A stretch of DNA of 64,000 nt. Origin: Lysobacter firmicutimachus (GTDB lineage: Bacteria > Pseudomonadota > Gammaproteobacteria > Xanthomonadales > Xanthomonadaceae). Below the pieces are notes generated by a model. The model was not told where the DNA came from, searched no databases, and saw only the letters and a program-made list of their open reading frames with translations. Location of the stretch: the NCBI RefSeq assembly GCF_037027445.1, contig NZ_JBANDL010000002.1, forward strand, positions 3,658,001-3,722,000, written 5' to 3'. Each line of letters starts with the position of its first letter. Position 1 is the stretch's first letter. The position numbers and the translations under genes are program-made. Below are positions 54,842 to 64,000 of the stretch, one piece after another.

Positions 54842-55639
54842 TCAGCGCTGGCCGAAGCGCTCGCCGAAGAATGCGCGCATGGCGGCGAAGGAACGTTTGG
54901 CCGTGCGCTCGTCGTAGCGGCAGTTGTCGCCGGGCGGATTGGCCGCGTCCTCGATCTGCGAGAAGCAGTGCACTGCGCCGCTGTAGTTGACGAATTGCCA
55001 GTCCGCGCCGGCCTCGTTCATTTCCTGCTCGAACGCGACGATGTCGGCCTGCGGCACCGATTTGTCGGCAGCGCCGTTGAGCACCAGCACCGGCGTGTCG
55101 ATCTTGACCCCGTTGCCCGGCAAGTACGCCTTGAGTCCGCCATGGAAGCTGACCGCGCCGGCCAGGTCGGCGCCGGTACGGGCCAGTTCCAGCACCGCCG
55201 AACCGCCGAAGCAGAAGCCCAGCGCGCCGATCCGCTGCGGGTCCAGCGGCGCGCTCTTGGCCTGCGCCTTGAGGTTGGCGACGGCCTCGGCGACGCGTTT
55301 GCGCAAAGTGACGCCGCCGTCGCCGTAGACCTTGCCCACCGCCGCCTTGGCCTCGGTCTTGTCCTTGGGCCGCACGTCCCGGCCGTACACGTCGGCGACC
55401 AATACCACGTAATCGTCGCCGGCGATCTCGCCGGCCAGGCGGATCGCGTGGTCGGTGACGCCCATCCAGTTCGGCACCATCACCAGCCCGGGCCGCTTGA
55501 TCGCATTGACGTCGTCGTAGACCAGCACGCCGCGGAACCGGTCCTCGCCCAAGGTCCATTCCACCGGCTGGGTCTTGATCGCCGCGAACGCGGGCGAGGC
55601 GCACAGCAAGAGCGACACGGCGGCGACGAGACGGCGCAT
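54842..55639 (-). CDS. exported dienelactone hydrolase family protein
   Basis: The 265-residue alpha/beta-hydrolase has a signal peptide (AAVSLLLCASPAFA) and a cysteine nucleophile Cys143 in GFCFGGS, as in dienelactone hydrolases. A later aspartate (GAADKSVP) and histidine (AVHCFS) complete the expected triad. The protein is exported, so the substrate is probably a periplasmic ester rather than a true dienelactone. It converges with ispB across the repeat array. Confidence 0.85.
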   Translation of the reverse strand: MRRLVAAVSLLLCASPAFAAIKTQPVEWTLGEDRFRGVLVYDDVNAIKRPGLVMVPNWMGVTDHAIRLAGEIAGDDYVVLVADVYGRDVRPKDKTEAKAAVGKVYGDGGVTLRKRVAEAVANLKAQAKSAPLDPQRIGALGFCFGGSAVLELARTGADLAGAVSFHGGLKAYLPGNGVKIDTPVLVLNGAADKSVPQADIVAFEQEMNEAGADWQFVNYSGAVHCFSQIEDAANPPGDNCRYDERTAKRSFAAMRAFFGERFGQR

Positions 55640-55876
55640 GGCAGGACTCCGGCGGTTGGGATCGCGAGACTAGCGCGTTTACAGGACCGACGCTGTGACG
55701 GTCTTGGAGCGAGGCAGGCCCGCCAGCACGAGCGACCGCCGCGCGGCGGACTCATGCGGGCGTCCGTCGCCGTCTTCGCTCTCGGGTCGATGCGCGACTC
55801 GCGGCCGGCGTCGCGGATCGGGCACGCGAGCCGGGACGATGATCGACGCCAGGCCGCTCGCTGTCCGTTCCTTGCC

Positions 55877-57268
55877 TCAGGCTATGCCCAGTCCGGCGAT
55901 CGCACTGATCGCCTCCGGGTCGAACCCGGCCAGTTCGGCGAAGTGCCGGCCGCGGGCGACATAGTCCTTGTACGGGCCATAGCTCGGCGCCCCCGGCGAC
56001 AGCAGGATCACCCCGCCCTCGGCGCCGAGCGCAGCGCGAGCCTGCTGCATGGCCTCGCCCAGATCGCGCGCCGCCGACAGGCGGACGTCGGACTGCGCCG
56101 CGATCGGCGCCAACAGTTCGTGGATGCGCGGGCCGTTCTGGCCCATGGTCACGATCGCCACCGGCGCCTGCCGGCGCATGGCGTCGGCGAAGGCCTGCCA
56201 GTCCAGGCCGCGGTCGTGGCCGCCGACCAACACCGCGATGCGGCGGCCGGCGTAGACCTCGAGCGCGGCCAGAGTCGCGTGCGGGGTGGTGCTGATCGAG
56301 TCGTTGACGTAGTCGATGCCGTCCCTGCGCCCGATCGGCTGCAATCGGTTCGGCAGCGGCCGGAAACTCGCCGCCGCCGGCGCCAGCGGCGCGGCGTCCA
56401 GGCCCAAGGCCTCGATCGCGGTCAGCACCGCGCACAGGTTGCCGCGGTTGTGCCGGCCCGGCAGCGGCAGGCCGGCCGTGTCCATGATCTCGCGCTCGCC
56501 GCGCCACAGCGCGTCGCCGCGCAAGTGCCAGCCGCGTCCGTCGCCGAACCAGCGGATCTCGCTGTCGGGCAGGCGCAGGCCGGCCAGCACCGCGTCATTG
56601 GCGTTGAGCACGGCGATGCGCGGCTTGGCCTCGGTCAGCAAGCGCAGCTTGTCTTCGACATAGCGCGCCTGCGAGCCGTGCCAGTCCAGGTGTTCGGGAT
56701 ACAGGTTCAAGGCCACCGCGACCTCGGGCCGCGCGCCGCTCGCGCCGACGTCGCCGGTCTGGTAGCTGGACAGCTCGATCGCCCAGAACTCGGGCATAGG
56801 CTGCGGGTCCAACGCCTCCAGCAGCGGCAGGCCGATATTGCCGGCCAGCGCGGTGCGGTGGCCGCCGGCGCGCAGCAAGTGCGCCAGCAGCGAGGTGGTC
56901 GTGCTCTTGCCCTTGGTGCCGGTCACGCACACCGTGCGTGCGTCCGGATGCTCGCCGAACCACAGCGCAGTGCCGCCGAGAAAACGCGTGCCCTGCCCGG
57001 CGGCGGCCTGGGCCTCGGCGCGGTACGGGCTGATCCCCGGCGACTTGATCACGAATTCGAACGCGGCCAGGCGCTCGGCGCTGGCCATGGTTTCGATCGC
57101 CAGCAGCGGATCGCCGAGGCCGCGCGCGTCGGCGGCTTCCTCGACGCTGCAGAACAGGGTCAGTGCCGACCGCGGCAGGCGCGAACGCAGCGCGTGGTAG
57201 GCGGCGCGGCCCTCGCGGCCCCAGCCCCACAACGCGACCCGGCGGCCGTCAAGCTGCGAAATGCGCAC
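55877..57268 (-). CDS. murD2: UDP-MurNAc-L-Ala:L-Glu ligase (MurD2)
   Basis: The 463-residue Mur ligase has the ATP P-loop [11 protein letters not shown] (about 115-124) and the [11 protein letters not shown] and GGHDRG motifs of the MurD group. In Xanthomonadaceae a MurD homologue next to MurL adds L-glutamate to UDP-MurNAc-L-Ala, and MurL then inverts it to D-glutamate. The two genes overlap by 20 bp here (murL upstream), matching that arrangement. A standard MurD would be in the dcw cluster. It was kept at the full frame start 57268. Confidence 0.88.
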   Translation of the reverse strand: MRISQLDGRRVALWGWGREGRAAYHALRSRLPRSALTLFCSVEEAADARGLGDPLLAIETMASAERLAAFEFVIKSPGISPYRAEAQAAAGQGTRFLGGTALWFGEHPDARTVCVTGTKGKSTTTSLLAHLLRAGGHRTALAGNIGLPLLEALDPQPMPEFWAIELSSYQTGDVGASGARPEVAVALNLYPEHLDWHGSQARYVEDKLRLLTEAKPRIAVLNANDAVLAGLRLPDSEIRWFGDGRGWHLRGDALWRGEREIMDTAGLPLPGRHNRGNLCAVLTAIEALGLDAAPLAPAAASFRPLPNRLQPIGRRDGIDYVNDSISTTPHATLAALEVYAGRRIAVLVGGHDRGLDWQAFADAMRRQAPVAIVTMGQNGPRIHELLAPIAAQSDVRLSAARDLGEAMQQARAALGAEGGVILLSPGAPSYGPYKDYVARGRHFAELAGFDPEAISAIAGLGIA

Positions 57269-58607
57269 GCAGGCGTTCCCACAGCGCGGCCGGAATGCGG
57301 TGCTGGACGTCCAGCGCCAGCACCGACTCGACGCTCAGGTCCTCGTCCTGCAGCTGCGGCCGGATCTCGCGCGCGAAGCGCTCGACCAGCGCATCCTCGC
57401 GCCACTGCGCCTGCTCGCTCAGCGCCGCCATCGCCGCGCGCGATTCGCGGCCTTCGCCGACGCACTCGAAGGGCTTGTGGTCGCGATACTCGAGCAGCGC
57501 GTCGTAACCGCCGGTCTGGCCCGGATCGTCGAGCAGATTGCGGCCGAAGATGCCGACCAGGCGCGGCTTGGTCATGAACGGCGCCAGCGCCAGGAATACG
57601 AAGTGGCACTTCGGGCATACGCCGCACCAGCGGCTGGCCGGACGCTCGCCGAGGATGTGGAAATTGCGGTTGCAGCTGCTGAAATGGGCGTCGTAGCGGT
57701 CGCTGCGGGCGAACTGGCGCGCCACCGCCAGCTCGCTGAGCGGACGCAGCAGCGAGTAGTAGCGCAGATCCGCGGCGACGTGCCGCTGCAGGTAGTCGCC
57801 GAAGGCCTGTTCGCAGGCCCAGCCCTTGGACCACTGATGGTTCACCTCGCCGGTGCCCTCGATCAGGCTGCCGTAGCTGGCCGAGCGCTCGTTGGAGAAC
57901 ACCACCTGGTCGGCGCCGCGCAGCAAAGCGGCCAAGGCCATGATCGCCGAGTTCACCACGGTGACCGGGATGTGGCCGTTGTAGGCGCCCTGGCGGTTGA
58001 GTTCGAACAACTGCGGCGCCAGCGCGCGGCCGAGGTTGAGGGTCGGCAGTTCGGTGCGCTGGGCGCAGGCGGCGATCAGCTGCGAGCCGCCGATCCAGGT
58101 CACGGTCTGCTCGACGCCGAGGCTGCGCAGGGCCTCGATGCTGACCAGCGAGTCCTTGCCGCCGCCGATCGCGACCAGCGCGTGCTCGCGCAGGCCCAGC
58201 GCCGGCGCCTGCGGCTGCGCGTCGGCGCCGACCGGGAAGCGGATCTTGCCGTGCAGGTCCAGGCCGTTGCGGTAGGCGAACTCGCCCAGGCCGTTGACGT
58301 AGATCAGTTCCAGCAACTGCGCGGTGTCCGAATCGATGGCGTAGCCGTCGATGCGGATCTCCGGCGGCACCGCCGCCTTGTAGTAGCTCACGCCGGCGAT
58401 CAGGTGCAGCAGGCGCAGCATGCGTTCGACCGCCGTGCGGCGCGCGTCGTCGAGGACGAAGGGCGCGCCGGGAACGGTGACGGTCTCGACCAGCTCCGGG
58501 CCGTCGTCGAAAGCGTAGACCAGTTCGGCCACGCCGGTGGCCGTATCCAGGCCGCAGCGGACGAAGCGGAAGGCGCGCACGGCGTCGCGTTGGAATTGAT
58601 CGCTCAC
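57249..58607 (-). CDS. murL: UDP-MurNAc-L-alanyl-L-glutamate epimerase (MurL)
   Basis: The 452-residue protein matches MurL in size and context. It has an ATP-grasping [15 protein letters not shown]-loop of the PP-loop type (about 145) and a cysteine cluster CGVCPKCHF near residue 335. Known MurL uses ATP to epimerise the terminal L-Glu of UDP-MurNAc-L-Ala-L-Glu, replacing glutamate racemase. The start is GTG at 58607 with a GAG-rich site upstream. It lies between lysAC (57 bp upstream) and murD2 (20-bp overlap), a peptidoglycan-precursor operon. Confidence 0.87.
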   Translation of the reverse strand: MSDQFQRDAVRAFRFVRCGLDTATGVAELVYAFDDGPELVETVTVPGAPFVLDDARRTAVERMLRLLHLIAGVSYYKAAVPPEIRIDGYAIDSDTAQLLELIYVNGLGEFAYRNGLDLHGKIRFPVGADAQPQAPALGLREHALVAIGGGKDSLVSIEALRSLGVEQTVTWIGGSQLIAACAQRTELPTLNLGRALAPQLFELNRQGAYNGHIPVTVVNSAIMALAALLRGADQVVFSNERSASYGSLIEGTGEVNHQWSKGWACEQAFGDYLQRHVAADLRYYSLLRPLSELAVARQFARSDRYDAHFSSCNRNFHILGERPASRWCGVCPKCHFVFLALAPFMTKPRLVGIFGRNLLDDPGQTGGYDALLEYRDHKPFECVGEGRESRAAMAALSEQAQWREDALVERFAREIRPQLQDEDLSVESVLALDVQHRIPAALWERLRAHFAA

Positions 58608-58664
58608 GGGTTCACTCTCGGATCGTAACGGTCGCGCACGGCGGTTTTTTCTTCGAACGGGAGA

Positions 58665-61265
58665 TCATTCGACGATCTCCTCGGCCGGCAGCGCGCGCAG
58701 GTTGTAGGTGTTGGCCATCGCCATGCCGTAGGCGCCGGCGTCGGCGACCAGGATCGTGTCGCCCTCGGCGGTCGCGGCCGGCAGCGGCCGGGCGCGACCG
58801 AGCACGTCGCTGCTTTCGCACACCGGGCCGACCACGTCGAAGATCGCGGTGTCGGCGTCGTCGTAGCGGCTGAGGTTTTGGATGCCGTGGTAGGCCTCGT
58901 ACATCGCCGGCCGCATCAGCGCGTTCATGCCGGCGTCGCAGCCGACCCGGCGCACGCCGTCCTTCTCCACCACCTGGGTCGCGTGCAGCAGCAGCACGCC
59001 GCTTTCGGCGACCAGGTAGCGGCCCGGTTCGACGATCAGGCCGTAGCGCGGATACGCGGCCTTGATCTCGGCCAGGCCGGCGCGCCACTGGCCGAGGTCG
59101 AACTGCGGCGCCTCCGGGGTGTAGGCGACCGGCAGGCCGCCGCCGATGTCGATGGTTTCGATGGTGCCGACGCTGTCGGCCAGCCCGGCCAGGCTGGCGT
59201 AGACGCCGCGCCAGTGCTGCGGGTCGTCGATGCCGCTGCCCAGGTGCGCGTGCAGGCCGCTGATGCGCACGCCGAGCTGGCGGGCTTCTTCGACGAAGGC
59301 GTCGAAGCGCGCCAGCGGCAGGCCGAACTTGGCCGCGACGCCGCCGGTGCGGACCTTCTCGTGATGGCCCTCGCCGTGGCCCAGGTCCAGGCGCAGCCAC
59401 AGGGTGCGGCCGCGGAAGGTCTCCGGCCAGCGCTGCAGGGCTTCGATGTTGTCGAGGGTGACGATCACTCCGCGCCGCAGGGCCTCTTCGTATTCGCGCC
59501 GCGGCGCGAAGCTGGGAGTGAACAGCACCCGCTCGGGCGCCATGTGCGGCACGGCCTCGAACACGCGCTCGATCTCGGCCAACGACACGCACTCCAGGCC
59601 GAAGCCTTCGCCGACGATGGCCTTGAGCACCGCCGGATGCGAATTGGCCTTCATCGCGTAGAAGCAGCGGTCGATCGATTCGATGCCGATCAGCGAACGC
59701 GCGCGTTCGCGCACCGTGGCCAGGTCGTAGACATAACGCGGGGTGCCGGCCTCGGCCAGGGCCAACAGCTTCTCGCGCTTGCCCTGCCACCAGGCCGGCG
59801 CGCGCTGCGGCTTGCCGTGCGCGATCTCGATCCAACTCGGCCCGAACACGCTGTCGTCGCGCACCGGCATGGCGCCGCCGCGGATCAGTTCGTGGTGCAG
59901 GTGCGGCAGCAGGCCGTCGGCGTCGGCCTCGTCGATGACGAAGGTCAGGTTGAGATCGTTCGAGGACTGCGAGATCAGGTGCACGCGCTCGCGCCCGAAC
60001 GCGGCCCAGATGTCGGACAGCCGGTGCAGCAGCGAACGCATGCCGCGGCCGACCAGGGTGATCGCCGCGCACGGCGCGATCACCTTGACCCGGCAGACCT
60101 CGGCCAGATCGGTCGACAGCGCTTCCAGCACGTTGCTGTTGACCAGGTTCTCGCTGGGGTCGAGCGACACGGTGACGTTGGTTTCCGACGAACCGATCAG
60201 GTCGATTGACAGGCCGTGGCGCTTGAAGCGCTCGAACACGTCGGCGAGGAAGCCGACCTGCTGCCACATGCCGATGCTTTCCATCGACACCAGGACGATG
60301 CCGTTGCGGCGGCTGATCGCCTTGACTCCCGGTACCGTCGCCGCGCTGGCGTCGATGCGGGTGCCGGGCAGATCGAAACGCTCGGTGTCGAGGATCGCCA
60401 TCGGCACGCCGGCGTCGCGGCACGGCGCGATCGAGCGCGGGTGCAGCACCTTGGCGCCGGTGGTGGCGATTTCCTGCGCTTCGGCGTAGTCCAGCCGCGC
60501 CAGCAGGCGCGCCTCAGGCACTTCGCGCGGGTTGGCGCTGAACATGCCCGGCACGTCGGTCCAGATCTCGACCCGCTGCGCTTTCAGCAGGGCGCCGAAA
60601 TACGCGGCCGACGTGTCGGAACCGCCGCGGCCCAGGATCGCGGTGCCGCCGTCGCCGTGGCGGGCGATGAAGCCCTGGGTGATCAGCATCGCGGTCGGCT
60701 GCGCGCTGAAGCGCTCGACGAAGCCGGGCTCGGCCTGATGCCGGCAGTTCACCGACAGCCGCTGCGCCCACTCGCTGGCGTTGGGCAGCGAGACAGCGTC
60801 CAGCCAGTCGCGCGCGTCGCTCCAGCCGAAGTCGTGGCCCTGCGAGCGCAGGTAGGCCGCGCCCAGGGTCGACGACAGCAACTCGCCCTGGCCCAGCACT
60901 TCGGCCTGCCAGTCCAGCGCGCGACTGGCCGCGCGCGGATCGGTTTCCAACGCAACCAGTTTCGCCAGGCGCTCGCCGAGCACTGCGTCCGGATCCAGGT
61001 CGAGTTCCGCGCAGAAGCTGCGATGGCGCTCGACCAGGCCGGCGAAACGCGCCGCCAGCCCCTCGTCGCTGCCGACCGGGGCGTAGGCGATCGCCTGCAG
61101 TTCGTTGGTGACGCCCGACAGCGCCGAGACCACCACCAGCACCCGGCGGCCGTCTTCGTGCAGGCGTTTCGAGGCCAGGCGTCCGATCGTGTCCCAACGG
61201 TTGCGGCGAGATACCGAAGTACCGCCGAACTTGAGCACCACCCAGCCTGTCTGTTGCGCCACCAC
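58665..61265 (-). CDS. lysAC: bifunctional aspartate kinase / diaminopimelate decarboxylase
   Basis: The 866-residue fusion starts and ends the lysine/DAP pathway. The N-terminal kinase (about 1-300; KFGGTSVS, GFIARHGDGGTAILGRGGSD) is followed by two ACT regulatory domains (about 310-470), then a PLP-dependent DAP decarboxylase (about 480-866; FYAMKANSHP with the PLP lysine, HAHLGSGID, EPGRYLVAESG). This fusion is typical of Xanthomonadaceae. The start is GTG at 61265 after GAGGAA (a second GTG at 61262 is equally possible); the open frame to 61445 is untranslated leader. It heads an operon with murL and murD2. Confidence 0.92.
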   Translation of the reverse strand: MVAQQTGWVVLKFGGTSVSRRNRWDTIGRLASKRLHEDGRRVLVVVSALSGVTNELQAIAYAPVGSDEGLAARFAGLVERHRSFCAELDLDPDAVLGERLAKLVALETDPRAASRALDWQAEVLGQGELLSSTLGAAYLRSQGHDFGWSDARDWLDAVSLPNASEWAQRLSVNCRHQAEPGFVERFSAQPTAMLITQGFIARHGDGGTAILGRGGSDTSAAYFGALLKAQRVEIWTDVPGMFSANPREVPEARLLARLDYAEAQEIATTGAKVLHPRSIAPCRDAGVPMAILDTERFDLPGTRIDASAATVPGVKAISRRNGIVLVSMESIGMWQQVGFLADVFERFKRHGLSIDLIGSSETNVTVSLDPSENLVNSNVLEALSTDLAEVCRVKVIAPCAAITLVGRGMRSLLHRLSDIWAAFGRERVHLISQSSNDLNLTFVIDEADADGLLPHLHHELIRGGAMPVRDDSVFGPSWIEIAHGKPQRAPAWWQGKREKLLALAEAGTPRYVYDLATVRERARSLIGIESIDRCFYAMKANSHPAVLKAIVGEGFGLECVSLAEIERVFEAVPHMAPERVLFTPSFAPRREYEEALRRGVIVTLDNIEALQRWPETFRGRTLWLRLDLGHGEGHHEKVRTGGVAAKFGLPLARFDAFVEEARQLGVRISGLHAHLGSGIDDPQHWRGVYASLAGLADSVGTIETIDIGGGLPVAYTPEAPQFDLGQWRAGLAEIKAAYPRYGLIVEPGRYLVAESGVLLLHATQVVEKDGVRRVGCDAGMNALMRPAMYEAYHGIQNLSRYDDADTAIFDVVGPVCESSDVLGRARPLPAATAEGDTILVADAGAYGMAMANTYNLRALPAEEIVE

Positions 61266-61582
61266 TGTTTCCTCGATTGTCGTTCCGCTTGATTGGGCCC
61301 GGCATGCGCCGGGGCAGGTCGATCCGCCCGCTACGGGCCGCGCACGGCCGCACCGGGATTCCGCACTTGCTGCTCGTGCGCGCCGGGGCGTGCAGCCGTC
61401 GGCAGGCGCCCTTAGAATCACGCGCTCGCCCGGGGACCCGGGCACGAAACGACGATTCTAGTCCAACCTGCCCGCTCCCGAGCGCCGCCCCGCCCCCTTC
61501 CTTCGCTGTTCTTTCCCAGGCCCCGCCTTTCGCACTCCCTGTGTACCGCCACCTGCACGGGCCCTACGGAACCTCTCCCGAA
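61266..61582. other. divergent lysAC / phzF gap
   Basis: This 317-bp gap has no gene. It contains a GCCCGGG/CCCGGGC palindrome (61427-61442) with TAGAAT on one side (minus) and ATTCTAAG on the other, so a lysAC promoter may sit here. No lysine riboswitch was recognised. Confidence 0.4.
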
Positions 61583-62464
61583 ATGACGCAACGCCGCTAT
61601 CTGCAACTGGACGTGTTCGCCGACCGCCCCGGCGCCGGCAATCCGCTGGCCGTGGTCCTCGACGCCGAAGGCCTGGACGACCGCGACATGCAGGCCATCG
61701 CCCGCTGGACCCGCCTGCCCGAGACGACTTTCGTGTTCCCGCCGACCCAGCCCGGCGCCAGCTACCGCATCCGCATGTTCAGCCCGCGCCGGGAAGTGCC
61801 GTTCGCCGGCCACCCCAGCGTCGGCACCGCCTGCGTGGTGTTGGAGGCCGGACTGGCCGCGCCGGTCGACGGCCGCCTGGTCCAGGAAGGCGTGGCCGGT
61901 CTGCTGCCGCTGGCGGTCGACGGCGAAGGCGAGCAGCGCACGATCGCGGTGCGCACGCCGCGCGCGCGGGTGGTCGAGGTCGCCGACGCCCGCGATCCGC
62001 GCCTGACCGACACCTTGCGCAATCTGCCGCTCGGCGCACTGCCGCCGGCGCTGATGGACGGCGGCCGCCGTTGGTGGCTGGCCGAACTGCGCGACGAAGC
62101 CGCGCTGCGCGCCGCGACCCCGGACTGGGCCGCGATCGGCCGCTTGGCTGAAGCCACCGAGAGCATGGGGCTGTGCGCCTTCGCCCGCGCCGACGCCGGC
62201 TGCGACTACGACCTGGTGGTGCGCGCCTTCGTCGGCGCCCCGGCGCAATTCGAGGACGCCGCCTCCGGCGCCGCCAACGCCACCCTCGCCGCCTGGCTCA
62301 ACCACAACGGCGCCCTGCCCGGCCACGACGGCCGCTACACGGTCAGCCAGGGCCGCGAAGTCGGCTTCGACGCGCGCCTGCAACTGCGCGTGGACGGCGA
62401 CGGCGAAGTCTGGTCCGGCGGCCGGGTCAGCAACGTGGTGCGCGGCCACATCGACTGGCGCTGA
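61583..62464 (+). CDS. PhzF-family isomerase
   Basis: The 293-residue protein has the PhzF/diaminopimelate-epimerase-like fold: VFADRPGAGNPLAVV, catalytic Glu47 in LPETTFV, FSPRREVPFAGHPSVGTA and the C-terminal FEDAASGAANAT. PhzF proteins isomerise or epimerise small metabolites; most outside phenazine clusters have unknown substrates, and no phenazine genes are seen here. The start is the ATG at 61583; upstream codons to 61277 are not family-like. The ribosome-binding site is weak. Confidence 0.85.
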   Translation: MTQRRYLQLDVFADRPGAGNPLAVVLDAEGLDDRDMQAIARWTRLPETTFVFPPTQPGASYRIRMFSPRREVPFAGHPSVGTACVVLEAGLAAPVDGRLVQEGVAGLLPLAVDGEGEQRTIAVRTPRARVVEVADARDPRLTDTLRNLPLGALPPALMDGGRRWWLAELRDEAALRAATPDWAAIGRLAEATESMGLCAFARADAGCDYDLVVRAFVGAPAQFEDAASGAANATLAAWLNHNGALPGHDGRYTVSQGREVGFDARLQLRVDGDGEVWSGGRVSNVVRGHIDWR

Positions 62465-62565
62465 GCCTCGGCCCGCGCCGGCCGCGACCTTGTCGGAGCC
62501 GTTCGAACGCGCTCGAACCGCCCCGCGAACCCAGGCCGCGAAACCCGCAAAGAACCGCAAACAGA

Positions 62566-62593
62566 AACGCCGGGACCTCGCGGCCCCGGCGTT
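62566..62593. terminator. hairpin between phzF and glycine-zipper gene
   Basis: AACGCCGGG pairs with CCCGGCGTT around a ten-base loop, in the convergent gap. It can serve both genes; there is only a short T-run. Confidence 0.55.
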
Positions 62594-62661
62594 CCACCGG
62601 TCCGGCATCGCTGCCGGCTGAAGCGACGCACCCGTTCCTTGCGCCGCCCCGGTTCGTCGGT

Positions 62662-63324
62662 TCAGTCCGGACGCACGTCCACGCGCACCCGCAAACGGTC
62701 GCCGGGGTGATGATTGGTGCGGGTGTGGTACGTCTTGCCGGCGTATTCGTAGGTCACGTCGTAGGCGCTGACCGAGCGCTCGCCGCCGGAGTAGTAATTG
62801 TTGCCGCCGGCCGGCTCCGGGTCGCAGACCCGCACCGTACCGGTGCGCGGGGCCTGGTTGCGCTTGCTCTGCTCGTAGATGCTGCGGCCGGCCATGCCGC
62901 CGACCATCGAGCCGATCGCCGAGGTCGCATAGCGCGCGCTGCCGCCGCCGACCTTGCTGCCCAGCACCGCGCCGACGATGCCGCCGACCACGGTCGCGGC
63001 GGTGCGGCCGCCTTCGGTGCCGGCGCTGCGGCGCTGGTTGCCGTAGGAGTCGTAGTACTCGTCGCGGCGGGTGTAGTCGTCGCCGTAGTAGGAATCGCCT
63101 TCGACATAGGTCGGACGCTCGTAGCAGCGGCTGCCGCCGACCGGCTGCGAGCGGTAGTTGTCGAACACCGGATCGACCCGGATCACCCGCGCGTAATCGA
63201 CCTGCGAGGCGCCGTAGCCGGCATCGTAGCCGTTGCTGCCGGAATGGCCGTACGACTGCGCCGAGGCAGCGCCGGTAGCGACGGCCAGGGCCAGGCCCAG
63301 GCCGGTGACGAGCGAGCGGTTCAT
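62662..63324 (-). CDS. glycine-zipper 2TM-domain envelope protein
   Basis: The 220-residue exported protein has a signal peptide (TGLGLALAVATGAASA), a Tyr/Asp-rich middle (about 20-100), a glycine-zipper segment (about 115-160; VVGGIVGAVLGSKVGGG, MVGGMAGRSIYEQ) and a small beta C-terminus (YDVTYEYAGKTYHTRTN). Such proteins resemble SlyB/17-kDa-antigen-type outer-membrane-associated proteins; the exact function is unknown. The start at 63324 has GGGAG five bases upstream. An in-frame ATG four codons earlier is less well placed. Confidence 0.8.
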   Translation of the reverse strand: MNRSLVTGLGLALAVATGAASAQSYGHSGSNGYDAGYGASQVDYARVIRVDPVFDNYRSQPVGGSRCYERPTYVEGDSYYGDDYTRRDEYYDSYGNQRRSAGTEGGRTAATVVGGIVGAVLGSKVGGGSARYATSAIGSMVGGMAGRSIYEQSKRNQAPRTGTVRVCDPEPAGGNNYYSGGERSVSAYDVTYEYAGKTYHTRTNHHPGDRLRVRVDVRPD

Positions 63325-63426
63325 GTGGACTCCCATGCGCCGACAGGGCGCGAGGTGGATCGTCGGGCCCGCGCGGTCAACACGCGCTGAATGCCGCCGC
63401 CTGTCCCCCTCTTGTAACGGCGGCAT

Positions 63427-64000
63427 TCACCCGCCCGTTAGCCAGTCTGCGACTTCGGTCGCGATCGCGGCGGCGCCGCGGCCGAGCAAGGGGTCGACGT
63501 GTCCGGCCGTAGCGAGGGTCCGGTGCTGCGCGCCGACCGCGGCGGCGAACTCGGCGACCAGCGCCGGCGGCACGTCCCGGTCGGTGCGCGAGGACAGGCA
63601 CAGCACCGGGCAGGCCGGCGCCGGCGCCGCGATGCCGGCGTGCGCGGCGCGCAGCACCGCACCGGACTCGTCGCGCCAACGACGGAACGCGTACAGCGCC
63701 GCCGCGTCGTCGGCCTCGGCTATGGCACGCCGGGTCGAGGCCAGTCGCGCCTGACTGTGCCAAGCCACCCGCGGCGGCCAGTCGCGCGTCGGCAGGCGCG
63801 TCGCCCAGGGCGCTGGCAGCAAGGGGTTCACCAATACCAAAGCCTCGGCGCGATCGGCCGCGACCCAGGCCAGCAAGCCGCCCAGGCTGGCACCGACGAC
63901 CGCGCGCGGCCGCGGCAAGGCCTCCAGGGCGGTGCGGACTTGGTCCAGGTAGTCGGGCCAGTGGGTACCTTCCAGCCCCGCCGGCGCCGGTTGCAGGTCG
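63427..64000 (-). CDS. alpha/beta hydrolase (5' end beyond window)
   Basis: The visible 190 or so C-terminal residues belong to a minus-strand alpha/beta hydrolase whose start lies past the window edge. The nucleophile elbow GASLGG is present, with a later Asp region (SSRTDRDVPP) and a His (TAGHVDPLL) giving a complete triad. It looks like the RBBP9/YdeN-type serine hydrolase group. Substrate unknown. Confidence 0.8.
   Translation of the reverse strand, partial: DLQPAPAGLEGTHWPDYLDQVRTALEALPRPRAVVGASLGGLLAWVAADRAEALVLVNPLLPAPWATRLPTRDWPPRVAWHSQARLASTRRAIAEADDAAALYAFRRWRDESGAVLRAAHAGIAAPAPACPVLCLSSRTDRDVPPALVAEFAAAVGAQHRTLATAGHVDPLLGRGAAAIATEVADWLTGG

Overview
The window looks like chromosomal DNA of a Lysobacter-type member of the Xanthomonadaceae (inference). 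It is strongly GC-rich. It carries a fused aspartate kinase/diaminopimelate decarboxylase and the MurD2-MurL pair for D-glutamate in peptidoglycan, both typical of Xanthomonadaceae. It also has two ~1000-residue TonB-dependent receptors, an SSB with a long glycine-rich tail, and a 'GTAGGAGCGGCGTGAGCCGCGA'-type inverted repeat array. Several secreted proteases fit the lytic, scavenging lifestyle of this group. No rRNA, tRNA or CRISPR was seen.

Layout. 0.2-3.6 kb: dTDP-L-rhamnose operon rfbBACD (minus). 4-5.4 kb: secreted clan-A glycoside hydrolase. 5.7-6.3 kb: dead IS1595-family transposase. 6.9-9.5 kb: secreted metzincin with four tandem N-terminal repeats, and a small membrane-anchored protein. 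10.4-12.4 kb: DUF885 lipoprotein and Asp/Glu racemase. 12.7-38.8 kb: a protein/collagen-use region with two secreted beta-helix proteins (one broken at a C8 tract), an M61 peptidase, alanine dehydrogenase, three tandem M9 collagenases, an S9 dipeptidyl-peptidase-like enzyme, a TonB receptor, a TSUP permease, a DHDPS-family lyase resembling hydroxyproline-pathway deaminases, and a GntR/FCD regulator. 38.9 kb: an orphan transposase-like DUF4096 gene. 39.8-52 kb: an N-acetylgalactosamine locus, with a TonB receptor and GH31 enzyme on minus diverging from agaS-agaK-agaZ-agaR-agaA on plus. 52-64 kb: core genes ssb, ispB, a 182-bp tandem repeat array, a dienelactone hydrolase, lysAC-murL-murD2, phzF, a glycine-zipper protein and a partial alpha/beta hydrolase.

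How it may work together (inference). The collagenases cut collagen outside the cell. The S9 and M61 enzymes trim the peptides, and the TonB receptor may import them. Alanine dehydrogenase and the DHDPS-like lyase would feed released alanine and hydroxyproline into central metabolism, the latter under the FCD regulator. The neighbouring aga locus would remove and catabolise GalNAc from O-glycans. Together the two loci suggest an island for using animal-type extracellular-matrix glycoproteins. The other hydroxyproline enzymes, a GalNAc inner-membrane permease and a dedicated tagatose-6-phosphate kinase are not in this window.
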